Assembly: GCA_947247005.1 (NCBI GenBank)
Contig: OX365952.1
Coordinates: 28,956,222 to 29,020,221 of the forward strand
Length of the DNA: 64,000 nucleotides
Direction: 5' to 3'
Source: Spisula solida
Lineage: Eukaryota; Mollusca; Bivalvia; Venerida; Mactridae
Position numbers and translations under genes: made by a program. The notes beneath the pieces are model-generated. The model worked only from the letters and a program-made list of their open reading frames with translations. It did not search any database and had not been told where the DNA came from. This document shows, one piece after another, positions 39,001 through 54,000 of this stretch (positions within the stretch are counted from its first letter, which is position 1; every line of letters starts with the position of its first letter).

Positions 39001-42000
39001 AAAAATTCGATACATTGCGTATTAAGCCCTCTGTATTTAGGTGTTCTCATTCGTGCTTTGTTGTCCTTTGACTGGCCAGAAGCTTCTATATACATATAGT
39101 GACCTAAAATATAAGCAATGTGCTAAATTATTGATAGACATCTAAATAAAACAGTGTGAGTTTCGCTATCTGTTTTGTATCGTTGACCACATGGTCTATA
39201 TATAAAGCGTATCTATCTAGCACATGACTATTGAAAATGCTGACCTGACATGCACGTGCAATTAAAATTCGAAATATAGTTCTACATGAACTTGTTAACC
39301 AAACGAAATAAACTAGTTTACACCCATTCCCATTTTATTCAACCAATCAATTCGCCTCATCCTAGTATATCATTGAAGTCGATGCAATATCGAAACTCCT
39401 CCGTAAAGAGAAAAGGCCACCGGCTGCCAAGAGTTCAACAAGTTCATTTACCGTCCTTAAAGGGACTGCCTCACATATTGGTATATTGCAAAAATAAAAT
39501 AAAATTGTCAAATATTCGCGTTATTTTGATATAGTTGCTTGTATATCCCATAAACAACCACACTTACATATAAAAGTAACTTGCGAAACTTCGGCATTTT
39601 GTAGTTATCTAGTATTTTTACATCATAAATTCTATAGGGTATTAATACCCTATAGAATTAACACTACTATTACTTAAAGTGCCTGAAATTTGTTCGCATT
39701 TGATGAAAACGAATCGAAAAACGAACCAAATACCTCACTGATGTTTACGCTGTAGTTTGTTGATGTTACAGTTCGATCACGAGTGAATTACATTGTTCAT
39801 AAAGCATGTTGGAAGGAAACTAAGCACTTTTTTTTCAAGAAAAAAATACTCAAAAAGACATCAAGAGTGGATAAAATTCCTTTTTTGCATTAAATCTTTC
39901 ATAAAGCAACCGTCAGTGGCTTTCTATTACATCAATACTTGGTTAGGTTGGAAAATCATGATATACACAAATTTTAGCCCAATCTGTGAGGCAGCACCTT
40001 TAATGCCCGAGTGTTTATATCGCCCCTCTCAAAAACCGAACGTGGTGAGAATCCCATAGCACGACACAACAAAGTCGTTAAATTGTTTAATGCTCAGCAT
40101 TGACTCTGTTCCAGGATAATGCGATTAGAGATATATATCACACGATTCAACTACATGTACTGTTTATATATCACACGATTCAACTACTGTTTATATATCA
40201 CACGATTCAACTACTGTTTATATATCACACGATTCAACTACTGTTTATATATCACACGATTCAACTACTGTTGACCTATGGGACTTACTTTCAAGTCCAT
40301 TTTTACAGGTGTACTTTTTAATCAACCTCAATATAAATACCACATGAAATAGAACAACAGTGTTCAATGATCGTTAAGGTAGTCTTACAAATCAGATATC
40401 ACTATAATACGTTTGTAACAAGTAAAGTGAAGTGCTTTTACCATTTCTAGTTTTGCATGTATGATCATACTGAGGTCCGGTGTTGGCTGAGGGAGTTCGG
40501 CCCTGTGCTCTCGTCCAATTGAAGTGGTCAGTGCCATTTTCCTGTGTAAAACCACACATGTCTGGATCTTCGAATCCACAGTATGTTTGCGTCTTAGCTG
40601 AAATAAGTAAGAAAGTTAAAGTTAGAACAAGAAATGTCTTTTAAAAAGATAATAGCGTAACGAATAATACTTAAATTTGATATATAGTCCAGGTGCCAGC
40701 CAGTCATGTTTATATGATGAACCTAACTTTGGAGTCCGCACAAAATGTTTTGGTACCAAAATGTTCAGGAGGATGTCCCCATTCAGAATCTGTTGTATGA
40801 CACCTTGTCATCCTTGAGCATTTTCCAAGATAGCCGCCAAGATGGCCGCCATAAACTGCCAATTTATGCACAATATTATGTTTCAGTGAGGAAGTAATGA
40901 ATGAATGTAATGCTAAATGTCTGCATTCATAGTATTCACTTGGGCATACTACACTGACCACTATGAGGCCAAGTTCAAGGTCATTTCAAGGTCAAAGTAC
41001 AAAATTAGCTGAAAATGTGATATTTTGCTCTACCTTTGTACTAGAATATATATTCTGTTTGTATATTGTATTATTTAATTGGGATAGAAAAGTGATAGAA
41101 GTTTTGGTAATACCATTTCTCTCTTATTCAAAGAACTGTTTTGACTTCAGCATATTATAACTTTGTGAAAATAACCATTTTATTCATGCCCATGATGTCA
41201 GAGATGACATTCTTTGATTCGGTATTCATAATTCTTATACTCAGATATGACATAGTTTTATTTATAATGGTTAAATCAAGTATGTGCATGATTGTTAGTT
41301 CCATTTGAATTCATGTTGTATCCTTATCTCTCGAAAACATACTGACCACTTCAAGGTCAATATCATTGACATTTAAAGGTCAAATTTGATATTTCGTCGC
41401 AATATGTCTTTTATAGAGTACAAAATGTATGTTGAGCACTGTTTTTCGTTATAAATGTGACAGTGGATATTCTATTTGTATATACATTCATTAAAAGTCT
41501 TTACATTTGTACATTAACAAAATTGTTATGAAGACCGAATTTGACACTGTGCCCAGAAGCGTCATGCAGTGTTTTAGTAATTGTAGGTATAGACCTTTAT
41601 CACTGTTTGAAACGACATCACAGGCCGTATGTGTATTCATCACCACATAGTACAGTCATCATAGACCCTATACCCACCACTACCAGGATGAATGGGATAC
41701 TTAATATCACGAAATAGAGCCATCCTAGACCAGATGAAGTAATTATCACAACTAAGCACCACCATATCAGACCCATTACCTTCGTCATGGCTTAACTCCA
41801 ATACAAAGTATTTATCATATCCAAGACATATTACAGCCTGGGATAACTACCTAAACCAAGAACTAATATCATAGGCTCTATGGAGTTCTCACTCTCAAAA
41901 CATAAAACCATTCCATGTACTCATCACGATAAAGTACAGCCATACCAGGTTATAATGGATATTCTCCACCAAAAAGGACATTCCTGCCCTATGAAGTATG

Positions 42001-45000
42001 CATCACCTAGTGCAGCCATCCAAGACATAGCTATAGTACATCCATATCAACTCTAAAGGGTACTTACAACCACCTAGTCGGCCATCCGTTGAAATATCGA
42101 CGGTTGTACTTACTACCGTAAATTAAAGTCAACACAGTCACTAAGACGAGCTCATCAGCCTCAAATACAGCCATTCGAGCTCCTACACGGTACTCAACAC
42201 CATCATGCTCAGACACTTTATCTTCTATATGATACCAACTATCACTTAGTTGGCCATACAGTGTCCTGAGGGGTACTCACCACAATAAAATACAGCTTTA
42301 CCAGGCCACAATGGATATTCTCAACCACACAGAACAGCCATCCCATGCCATATGATGTATGTATCACATAGAACAGCCATCCAAGTCTATAGTATAGTCA
42401 CTACCACTAATATCGTTAATTAAATTGATCCCCGTCACTAAAAAAGATACCGGTATATTAAGTCAGACAGGGAAGGCAGGATTAGCTCTACCAGCCGAGC
42501 ACGGCTGAACCAACCGAGCACTGAAAAACATAAGACACATACTAGGCACAAGCCCAACTAAACAAGTAAAGATCCGCCAAGTCCAAGCTGTAGAAAAATA
42601 TAATGAATTAATTTCAGCTAAAAAACTGAATGCCCTAGCTGAATGACCCAGTTTCGACATTAAAATGACTATAATGCCTAGTTTTAGCCGTCAGAAATCC
42701 TAAAAAGAATAAGTGCCCAACACACTGCCGAACAAGAAGAATGATCAGCCCTAGTCGAGCTCATCAGCCCCAAGTACAGCTGTTCCAGCCTCTACACGAT
42801 ACTCAAAACCATCATGCACATACATCTTATTTTCTATGGGATAGCCACTAACACTTAGGTTAGTCTTCAAGAACATGAGGGATACTCACCACCACAAAGT
42901 ACAGCCACCACATCCCCTGGTACCCAATTTCATCGAGTATAGATATACCTGACTCCCACTTAGTAACTGTATATCAATATCAGACCCTAAGGGGTCCTCT
43001 CCATCATCAAGCACTGCCATCACATTCCCAATAGGGTACTTACAACCATGTACATACATCAATACTCTATGCAATACAAAGCCCTACATGGTCACACAAG
43101 GTACTTCAAACCACTAATGACGGTCATACCTTATGCTATTAAATAGTTATCACCACCAAGTACAGACAAAACTGAGCCCTAAGGAAAACTCAAAGTCAAC
43201 AAGTACAGCCAACACATCCCCTATATGGTATCCACCAATATCATGTGCAGACATCCAAGGCTCCATGGAGTACGTACTTCTACAAAATATAGACATAACT
43301 GCCCCATGTATCGTATTCACCACCATGATCAGACAGCACTGTCTCTTTGAGGTTGTTACTTCTAAACAGTACAGCCATACCAGGATCTAAAAGTTACTCC
43401 CCACTACACAGGACAGCCACCCCGTGTATTTGAAGTACTCATCAAGATCAAGTACAGCCATATCAGGCCCTATAGGTAACTCACCACCACCCAAGACTGC
43501 CAACCCATGCCCTATGGGCGTACTCGGCACTGTTATCTGGAGCTTACCGAACATTCTGGGATGCGCGTCATATCCAAGTACAGCAATGCCAAGCTGTATG
43601 GGATACTTACCACCACGTGGTACATCCATATATGCCCCTATATGTATTCATCACCACCTCGTCAGCCATCCAAGCCTATGGGCTAGTAACTATCACGTAG
43701 TACATCCATAACAGGCTCTAAGGGGTACTTATCACCACCAAGTACATCCACCCCTTGACCTATAGGTGTACTCACTGCCGTTAATTAAAGTAACCTAGTC
43801 ACTAATACGAGGAGCTCATCGACCTAATAAACCATTAATTTCCCTGCCGGTGCCCAATATAGGCAGAAATAGACATTTTACGAAAATTATATTGGATAAC
43901 TACAAGACCATGCCTTGCATGGCTCTATATGGTACCTAACAATGATTAACACAGTTATTCTTGAGGTACATATCACTGCATAGAACAGCTTTTCCGGGTT
44001 CTATAGAGTATACCACACAGCCTAGCTCTATGGGTACCTACATTACCGATGTAACAAACAGATGTAGGCTTAACAATGAAATCTAGCATTATACTTTATA
44101 GCGAAACATGTAAATGTCAATACATGTGTTCGAAAGAGGTAGTTATAATAGAAAATTGTATGAATTAATGTCACCTCGGACATCATGGACATGCATAAAA
44201 AAGTTATTTTCACAAAACTATAACATGCTGAATAAATGTCTTCGTAATAAGAAAACATGTACTTGCCAAAACGTCAATAATTTTTCTAACCAAATCAAAT
44301 TGTAACAAATATAATTATCATAAACAAGGAGAGAAGAAATATCAAATGTTTGTTCTTTGACCTTGAAATGACCTTAACCTTGGTCTCGAAGTGGTCAGTG
44401 TAGTATGTCCATTTCGTGCACACCATCAAATGCATACTATGAAAGCAGCAATTACGATTACATGCATTCATAACTTCCTCGCTAGAACATAAATAATGTA
44501 ATAACTATGAATTTGTAACTTATGGCGGCCATATTGGCGGCCATCTTGGAATATGCTCAAGTGTGACAAGGTGTCATACAACAGATTCTGAGAGTGGACA
44601 TCCTCCTGAACATTTTGGTACCAAAGCTTTTCTTGTAAATACTCCAAAGTTAGGTTAATTATGAATATCGAATCAAAAATTTTACAAAAAATGTCACATG
44701 TGACATCATGGACAATAATAAAATGGTTATTTTCACAAAGTTACAATAGGCTGAAGTAAATACAGTTTTTTGAATAAGCGATAAATGTTCTTACCAAAAC
44801 TTCTATCACTTTTCTATCACAATTACATGATACAATATACAAACAAAATATATATTCTAGTACAAAGGTAGAGCAAAAAAATATCACATTTTCAGCTATT
44901 TTTGTACTTTGACCTTGAAATGACCTTGACCTTGGCCTCATAGTGGTCAGTGTAGTATGCCCATTTGAAACACACCATCAAGTGAATACTGTGAATGCAA

Positions 45001-48000
45001 ACATTTAGCATTACATTCATTCATAACTTCCGCACTGAAACATAATATTGTGTATAAATTGGCAGTAAATGGCGGCCATCTTGGCGGCCATCTTGGAAAA
45101 TGCTCAAGGGTGACAAGGTGTCATACAACAGATTCTGAGAGGGGACATCCTCCTAAACATTTTGGTACCAAAACATTTTGTGCGGACTCCAAAGTTAGGT
45201 TACCCTCTCTGGCACCTGGACTAATAGAAGTTCATAATATGAAGCTAACTGATTGTCAAATTTTCTCTCCAAATATCTGCCGGAAGAAGTACGTTAAGTC
45301 TACGCCCGAGCAATATACGTCATCTTTTATCAAACGAAACTATCACATATTTATGTCCAACATTCTTTTCGGTGTAGTGCATTTTTCAACTCTAGTTCAG
45401 ATCACATTGATTGTGCTGATTAAACAGTAACGCTATTGACTTTGTTTGAGACGTCGAAAAAGACATGGTTTGAAATTGGTGGTGGTTTGGGGAAACTTTT
45501 CGTATTTATTTTGCTATTTGATCGATTTCGATGAAATAAAAAGTGTTCTCGCTTGGTTTAGTGCCGCTGTCGTGAGGCGACCACAAACAGATAATCGTGA
45601 CCTGGTCGTTTCTTGCAGCATTGTTCTTGTTTGTTCAGCATGATGTTTTTTAATTCGATAGGCACCTTTTCCTGTCTATATGACATAATAGGCCTATATA
45701 GCAAAATTTGATTTTGGGTCTTGCACCTGTGCGTTCTATATACTGTAAGTGTTTTCTAGGTAACCTAGTTTTTGAACTGACTATGACCCAAACGACTTAC
45801 GGTATTAAAACTATATTATGTGGCAATGAAAATATGTTATATAATCTTAGAAGATGTTTTGTAATAATTTTATTCGGAATAATTTGGCAACAAAGCGTTC
45901 ATAAAGTTGTAGACAGTTTAAAAACAATAACAAAATCCCTGCCGGTAATCAATGTTAGCAACCTGAATATATAGGATGTAGAGAACAACCCGTTTTTTTC
46001 AGACTATTTATCACAAAAACTGATATTTCATTACATCCTTGGCTTCCTTTCATTTATTCTTCCAGACAGAAGTGGCTTTTTTGATGTGACATACGTCACA
46101 AAATCTTATCTTTAACGATTAGCTAGGAATTTCATCATATTTTCATCGACAAAAAACTTATCGCACACGTAGGCTTTAACTGCTTGCTTATCGTAATATG
46201 CCCGCCCAAGCCAACAAAAACATTGCTATCATTAAACAAATATATAGTTTAGCCTTTGATGTAGTTTACATTATTTGATGTGGAGTCATATTTCCTTGCT
46301 TAAACCATTCCGTCCGCCGGTCGGTAAACCAAAAGGTTTCCGTTCAATAACTGAACAGAAATGCCCAATGCCCTATGATCTTCAATATTTACGTGAAGGT
46401 CAAAGGCCAATGTCTCTGTGACCTTCAACATGAATTCATTGACCAAATAGTTTCTGATCAATTACACTCAAGTACGGTGCTGAACTGTGGCATAATAGTC
46501 GACGACAGACCTTCGAAAAGTGCAAAGATTTCAAACGATGGCTGAGAAAAAAATACCAACACCTTCACTTATCCTACAAGAACCGACATGGCACTGAGTA
46601 CACTTGGCTTGCATCCAATCGACGCCGACATAGCAAAGAGAAAACTGTCCTTCCTGTAGAAATTATGTACCATGCCTACACATACAACTACTCGACAAAC
46701 TACAGACTTAATCTGTACACAGCTGTAGGCTTCCGTAACCAACCAGGTTTCATTCCAGATGTATGTAAATACTTGTTTTGTACGGACTTTTCAATTATTT
46801 AACACGTTGTCAATATTCGTGGAAAAACATAGTATCGAAATCAATTCACAACATTCAATTGAATAAATGGAAAGATAGAGTAAAAAGTGACATTGAATTC
46901 AACATATTTTTCCATACATAATACAATATACAGTGAGTTCATTACATTTATGGTTATATCCATGTACAAACAAAATAATCCATGTTATATCATCGAGGTC
47001 TTTCAATAGCAAAAATAAAAAAATACAAAATGTGCAACTCTGAAACAGATGATATACGTCTTGCCGAATGCATTATGTTTACTCAGGATATATCAGAACT
47101 TATAGACAATATAAGCAGCCAGATAAACACTACATCGGCAGATTTCCTACGACACTCAAGTGCTGAAATTTTCATTCAGTCACCTTTTGCAAGCACAGCC
47201 ATATTCATTAATCACAAGGACTTTTTCACTTAAGTTGCAAATTCATTCACAAACTATATGTGACACAGTGTAACAAGAGTTAACTTTTATATGAGACCTG
47301 CATCACTGTACATACTCATACCTTAAATTTGATCTTAACACTTTCGAATTTCAAGACAAATAAATTAAGGTATTAAGTTGCACATAAAAAGCTGCAATAT
47401 ACGTACATGAAAAAAAATATTATTACTAACTTTATTTACGTGTTTATTCATTGTGTTAAAATACATTTATCTTATTTATTGTAGATCTGCACGTCGTGAA
47501 CATAATTGTATTATTTCACTTTCCTTATAAATCATTGTAATATATGTATGATATTTATTTGCAAATCACTGAAAAGTGGAATAAAGAGTATACCAGTAGT
47601 TGACGCCTATTGTTTTTTGGTCATAAATCCCATTTAATTTGATAAGTGTTGGCAATATTGTTAAACATTAGCAATGTAAAATATGGTTCTAATCAGAATA
47701 GTACTTTTTAAGATATTAAAGGTTTATGGGTGTTCAACCTAATAGAACAACTCGATTCAATTTAAGAACAATTTGGAGATAATATAACCATTAATTGAAA
47801 ACAATTAAACAGTCATTTGTATAAATAACTTTGTGTTTTATGATGGTAATGGAACTATTATAACTACAGTAACAACGATCGATGTGATGCATTATATGTT
47901 TATTTAATTTGATTTGTGTAGAAATAATTCGTACAGTGCCTTAAGAATTAAGTGTTTCGAGTTAGTGGTTTAAATATAGTACATGTATGTAGATTAATGT

Positions 48001-51000
48001 GAATCAAATGGTTAGGCGTTACGCACAATGTTGCGACTAATGTGGAAATTACGTGAATTGCACCGGTATAAAATCTAGTAGTGCACTTATTTTTGAAGAA
48101 ACCGTAACAAATCTAACGTTTTATGATTTGATGAATTAATTACACTAGCCGTTATGATTATGCTTTTACTGACATGCGGGTGTTAAAATTTGATGACCCA
48201 ACGTAATGTCACGATTTTTCCGCGCAATTTACAAAAAATAGTATATTTTTTTCTATTCTTTCGCCAAATTCACGATACTTTTGTCATAGTATTGATGGAA
48301 AGTGACGCTATAATCAATGTGTTATATTTGTTTGAAAATGTCTAGCCGCGGCGACATTTTTGTATGAATTGCATCGGTATCTATAAATGAGCTAATATCC
48401 ATAACTTTTAAAATACCATTCCGATGTACGCGTGAAATTGGTATCCAATAAATGTTACCGTCATTTATCAGAGTTTCTTTTCACTAATTTTCGTTGTAAT
48501 ACATGCTAAACTGTAAAAGTTAATAGTTATTGTGCTAGGTCTAGTCACGGCTCGAAAATGACTAAAAAACTCGATACTTGACGTTATAATGCGAACTAGC
48601 GCTTTATGAATTCGTAGCAATATAATATTATATAATGCAATAACATTAGAAAAATTATCAATGACAGTACTATCAAAAGCAGATAAAATGTAAGAATACC
48701 GTGAAATCTTAAAGAAAAATAAAGGATGAAGAAACGTAATGCATGTGGTAAAAGTAAAGATGACTATAACGCAAACAATGAAATTCTAATAACTGTTTAT
48801 CTTATTTTCATACTTCCGGTCGTTTAAACGGGAATATAATTAGGAAATAGATCGCAGTTTTGCGTGATATACCGGTTAATAGATCACGGTTTAGAGTTCA
48901 TATGCGTAGGAATCGCCTACGACCTTCGTGATTAATAGCTATGCATATGAACGACAAACCGTGATCTATTCACCGGTATATCACGCAAAACTGGGATCTA
49001 TTTGCATTCTATCACGTGTTATTTGTGGAATTTTATGTTGTAGTGTGTGGGATGTACGTAAAATGCAAATGCACTGAAATAACGTTACATAAAAAATAGT
49101 CGCAACATTGTGCGTAACGTCTATATGTTGTCTGTGAATAAAGGAATTATTCATTGTGGAAGGGTAAAACGTTCTATACATACTTTTTGCTATATATGAG
49201 ACGTAGATACGTTCATATCAGCCGGAAATGAGACGACTGTGACCTGGGGATTCGACTTCCTGATATACGCAGGAATAAATCGGCCGCGGCCATGCAGTAT
49301 AGAGTGTATGTGCGCAGTTGCCTAGCAACTAGAATAGAAGGTATGTCGAAATGATGAAAGTCGGTTATTGATCACATAGAAGGTTACTTTGAATGATTCT
49401 GTCCATATTTGAATGATAAATTATGTATATAAGAATGTATGTGTTAGTTCGCATTACATATTGAATGACCCTCGTATACAACCACATTTTTGCCAACATT
49501 TCAGGGGCGTTGTCGGGGACCTGATCCATCTGCAACCGCACATAGTGCGTCATGCAACTTAATTTTACTCGGCTGATAACACTGGAATGGTTTCGTGAAT
49601 ACATTTGATACACTAAATACGTTCTACACTCGAATATCCAGACACAAATTAATATTTTGTTGCTATATAATGATGTTATTTATGTATGAAAATTGGATAA
49701 CTGACATGAAAAAAAAATAATTTAAATTCCGAGTGAAGCAATACGTGCATCAAGTAGTAGTTTATTAGTAATAATTGGATATTTATTGACTTAACATACG
49801 TTTATCATCACAAATGTAAATGCGGGTTATCGTCAATAAATAATGAAATGTCTCTCGAAGGCACATTATTCACAATCCTGTGCATTAAATGCAATTCACC
49901 CACATTTCACATAATGTGAACACTTCGTACATGTATATAATTACACGACTTTCACTTGGGATCTGTGTTTACTGTATCATAAAAAATGTGTTTGTGTGTG
50001 GAAATTTTAGGGTTCAAAGGCAAAACGATACCCCATCCATTATGTGTACCGGTTAAAATTCTTCTCTAGCCTTTCATGAGGTTTTCTCAACTGTTAGGGT
50101 AAAGAAGCGCATTTTGTATTATTGGCAAAATTAAGGCTTTAAGCATTAGTTCAAGGCTAGCAAATTTACAAAAACATCTGATTATACAATTACTTAGATT
50201 TGCTTGTTGTATATAAGCATGGCATAAAAAATGACACACATGTACGTGTATACTGCTTTACTAGTAATAAAAACATAAACAATTACGTATGTGTAGTATA
50301 ATTGTGAATCATACTGAAAGATCAAAGCATGTATTTGTAAGTTAATGTACTATGATTTTTCTCGATAGAAAATGGCATGACTATTTAAATTAAGACATTA
50401 AAACATGAATCCATCGAAATTTATCTAAATGTACTTGATAGTCGACCAATATATTGATGATAATGTTGGATAAATCAGCAACTTAGTAATAAAATAGCTG
50501 GAATGGGTGATATATATCATATACACCAAATATATAGTAAATTAAATGTTATGAAGTTAATAAACATACGTAAATCGCGTTAGTGTATATAATGATATTT
50601 ATTTCAGTCGGAATCCTATTAAGAAAAAATCTGACATTGGGGGTATAAGTTATAAATGCATGTAGGCTCTACATAATTATTATGGTACGTACAATCCGAA
50701 CATCTCGTACACATAAACCGAGTCTAGACTCTATATATGGTACATACAATCCGAACATCTCGTACAGTAACACTCTATATATGGTACATACAATCCGAAC
50801 ATCTCGTACAGTAACACCGAGTCTAGACTCTATATATGGTACATACAATCCGAACATCTCGTACAGTAACACCGAGTCTAGACTCTATATATGGTACATA
50901 CAATCCGAACATCTTATACAGAAACACCGAGTCTAGACTCTATATATGGTACATACAATCCGAACATCTTATACAGAAACACCGAGTCTAGACTCTATAT

Positions 51001-54000
51001 ATGGTACATACAATCCGAACATCTCGTACAGTAACACCGAGTCTGGACTCTATATATGGTGCATACAATCCGAACATCTCGTACTCAAACACCGAGTCTA
51101 GACTCTATATATGGTGCATACAATCCGAACATCTCGTACTCAAACACCGAGTCTGGACTCTATATATGGTGCATACAATCCGAACATCTCGTACTCAAAC
51201 ACCGAGTCTAGACTCTATATATGGTACATACAATCCGAACATCTCGTACAGTAACACCGAGTCTGGACTCTATATATGGTGCATACAATCCGAACATCTC
51301 GTACTCAAACACCGAGTCTAGACTCTATATATGGTACATACAATCCGAACATCTTATACAGTAACACCGAGTCTGGACTCTATATATGGTGCATACAATC
51401 CGAACATCTCGTACAGTAACACCGAGTCTGGACTCTATATATGGTACATACAATCCGAACATCTTATACAGAAACACCGAGTCTAGACTCTATATATGGT
51501 ACATACAATCCGAACATCTTATACAGAAACACCGAGTCTAGACTCTATATATGGTACATACAATCCGAACATCTTATACAGAAACACCGAGTCTAGGCTT
51601 TATATATGGAACGTACAATCCGAAGATCTCGTACACATACACCGAGTCTAGACTCTATATATGGTACATACAATCCGAACATCTCGTACACATACACCGA
51701 GTCTAGACTCTATATATGGTACATACAATCCGAACATCTCATACAGAAACACAGAGTCTAGACTCTATATATGGTACATACAATCCGAACATCTCATACA
51801 GAAACACCGAGTCTAGACTCTATATATGGTACAAACAATCCGAACATCTCGTACACATACACCGAGTCTAGACTCTATATATGGTACATACAGTCCGAAC
51901 ATCTCGTACACATACACCGAGTCTAGACTCTATATATGGTGCATACAATCCGAACATCTCGTACACATACACCGAGTCTAGACTCTATATATGGTGCATA
52001 CAATCCGAACATCTCGTACACATACACCGAGTCTAGACTCTATATATGGTGCATACAATCCGAACATCTCGTACACATACACCAAGTCTAGACTCTATAT
52101 ATGGTGCATACAATCCGAACATCTCGTACACATACACCGAGTCTAGACTCTATATATGGTGCATACAATCCGAACATCACGTACACATACACCAAGTCTA
52201 GACTCTATATATGGTGCATACGATCCGAACATCTCATACAGAAACACCGAGTCTAGACTCTATATATGGTGCGTACAATCCCAACATCTCGTACACATAC
52301 ACCGAGTCTAGACTCTATATATGGTGCATACAATCCGAACATCTCGTACACATACATCGAGTCTAGACTCTATATATGGTACGTACAATCCGAACATCTC
52401 GTACACATACACCGAGTCTAGACTCTATATATGGTGCGTACAATCCGAACATCTCGTACACATACACCGAGTCTAGACTCTATATATGGTGCATACAATC
52501 CGAACATCTCGTACACATACACCGAGTCTAGACTCTATATATGGTACATACAATCCGAACATCTCGTACACATACACCGAGTCTAGACTCTATATATGGT
52601 ACATACAATCCGAACATCTCGTACAGTAACACCGAGTCTAGACTCTGTATATGGTACATACAATCCGAACATCTCGTACACATACACCGAGTCTAGACTC
52701 TATATATGGTGCATACAATCCGAACATCTCATACAGAAACACCGAGTCTAGACTCTATATATGGTGCGTACAATCCGAACATCTCGTACACATACACCGA
52801 GTCTAGACTCTATATATGGTGCGTACAATCCGAACATCTCGTACACATACACCGAGTCTAGACTCTATATATGGTGCATACAATCCGAACATCTCGTACA
52901 CATACACCGAGTCTAGACTCTATATATGGTGCATACAATCCGAACATCTCGTACACATACACCGAGTCTAGACTCTATATATGGTACATACAATCCGAAC
53001 ATCTCGTACACATACACCGAGTCTAGACTCTATATATGGTGCATACAATCCGAACATCTCGTACACATACACCGAGTCTAGACTCTATATATGGTACATA
53101 CAATCCGAACATCTCGTACACATACACCGGGTCTAGACTCTATATATGGTGCGTACAATCCGAACATCTCGTACAGTAACACCGAGTCTAGACTCTATAT
53201 ATGGTACATACAATCCGAACATCTCGTACAGTAACACCGAGTCTAGACTCTACATATGGTACATACAATCCGAACATCTCGTACACATACACCGAGTCTA
53301 GACTCTATATATGGTGCATACAATCCGAACATCTGATACAGAAACACCGAGTCTAGACTCTATATATGGTGCGTACAATCCGAGCATCTCGTACACATAC
53401 ACCGAGTTTAGACTCTATATATGGTGCGTACAATCCGAACATCTCGAACACATACACCGAGTCTAGACTCTATACATGGTGCATACAATCCGAACATCTC
53501 GTACACATACACCGAGTCTAGACAATATATATGGTGCGTACAATCCGAACATCTCGTACACATACACCGAGTCTAGACTCTATATATGGTGCATACAATC
53601 CGAACATCTCGTACACATACACCGAGTCTAGACTCTATATATGGTACATACAATCCGAACATCTCGTACACATACACCGAGTCTAGACTCTATATATGGT
53701 ACATACAATCCGAACATCTCGTACAGTAACACCGAGTCTAGACTCTATATATGGTACATACAATCCGAACATCTCGTACACATACACCGAGTCTAGACTC
53801 TATATATGGTACGAACAATCCGCACATCTCGTACAGTAACACCGAGTCTAGACTCTATATATGGTACGTACAATCCGAACATCTCGTACAGAGACTCTGA
53901 GTCTAGACTCTATATATGGTACATACAATCCGAACATCTCGTACACATACACCGAGTCTAGACTCTATATATGGTGCATACAATCCGAACATCTCGTACA

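Larger units (their letters stand above)
40685..45223. mobile_element. 4.5-kb element with ~0.5-kb terminal inverted repeats
   Basis: The ends TAGTCCAGGTGCCAG and CTGGCACCTGGACTA are inverted, with ATA directly outside each end (40682-40684 and 45224-45226). Inverted similarity runs inwards for about 520 bp on each side (to about 41210 and from about 44700). A further copy of the right arm lies in direct tandem at about 44176-44660. The interior (41590-44060) is a degenerate tandem repeat. No transposase was seen, so it is non-autonomous. It occupies MAM intron 1, starting 87 bp from exon 2. Confidence 0.75.

Noticed and set aside
43133..43711. Plus- and minus-strand frames of 80-95 codons
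   Set aside because: Lie in the degenerate AC-rich tandem array inside the 4.5-kb element; proline/threonine-rich readings reflect base composition.
49463..49479. Mariner-end-like TGAATGACCCTCGTATA
   Set aside because: No inverted partner found nearby, so an element cannot be delimited.
50682..51321. Open frames in the 55-bp satellite
   Set aside because: Satellite monomers read in rotating frames; no independent coding evidence.
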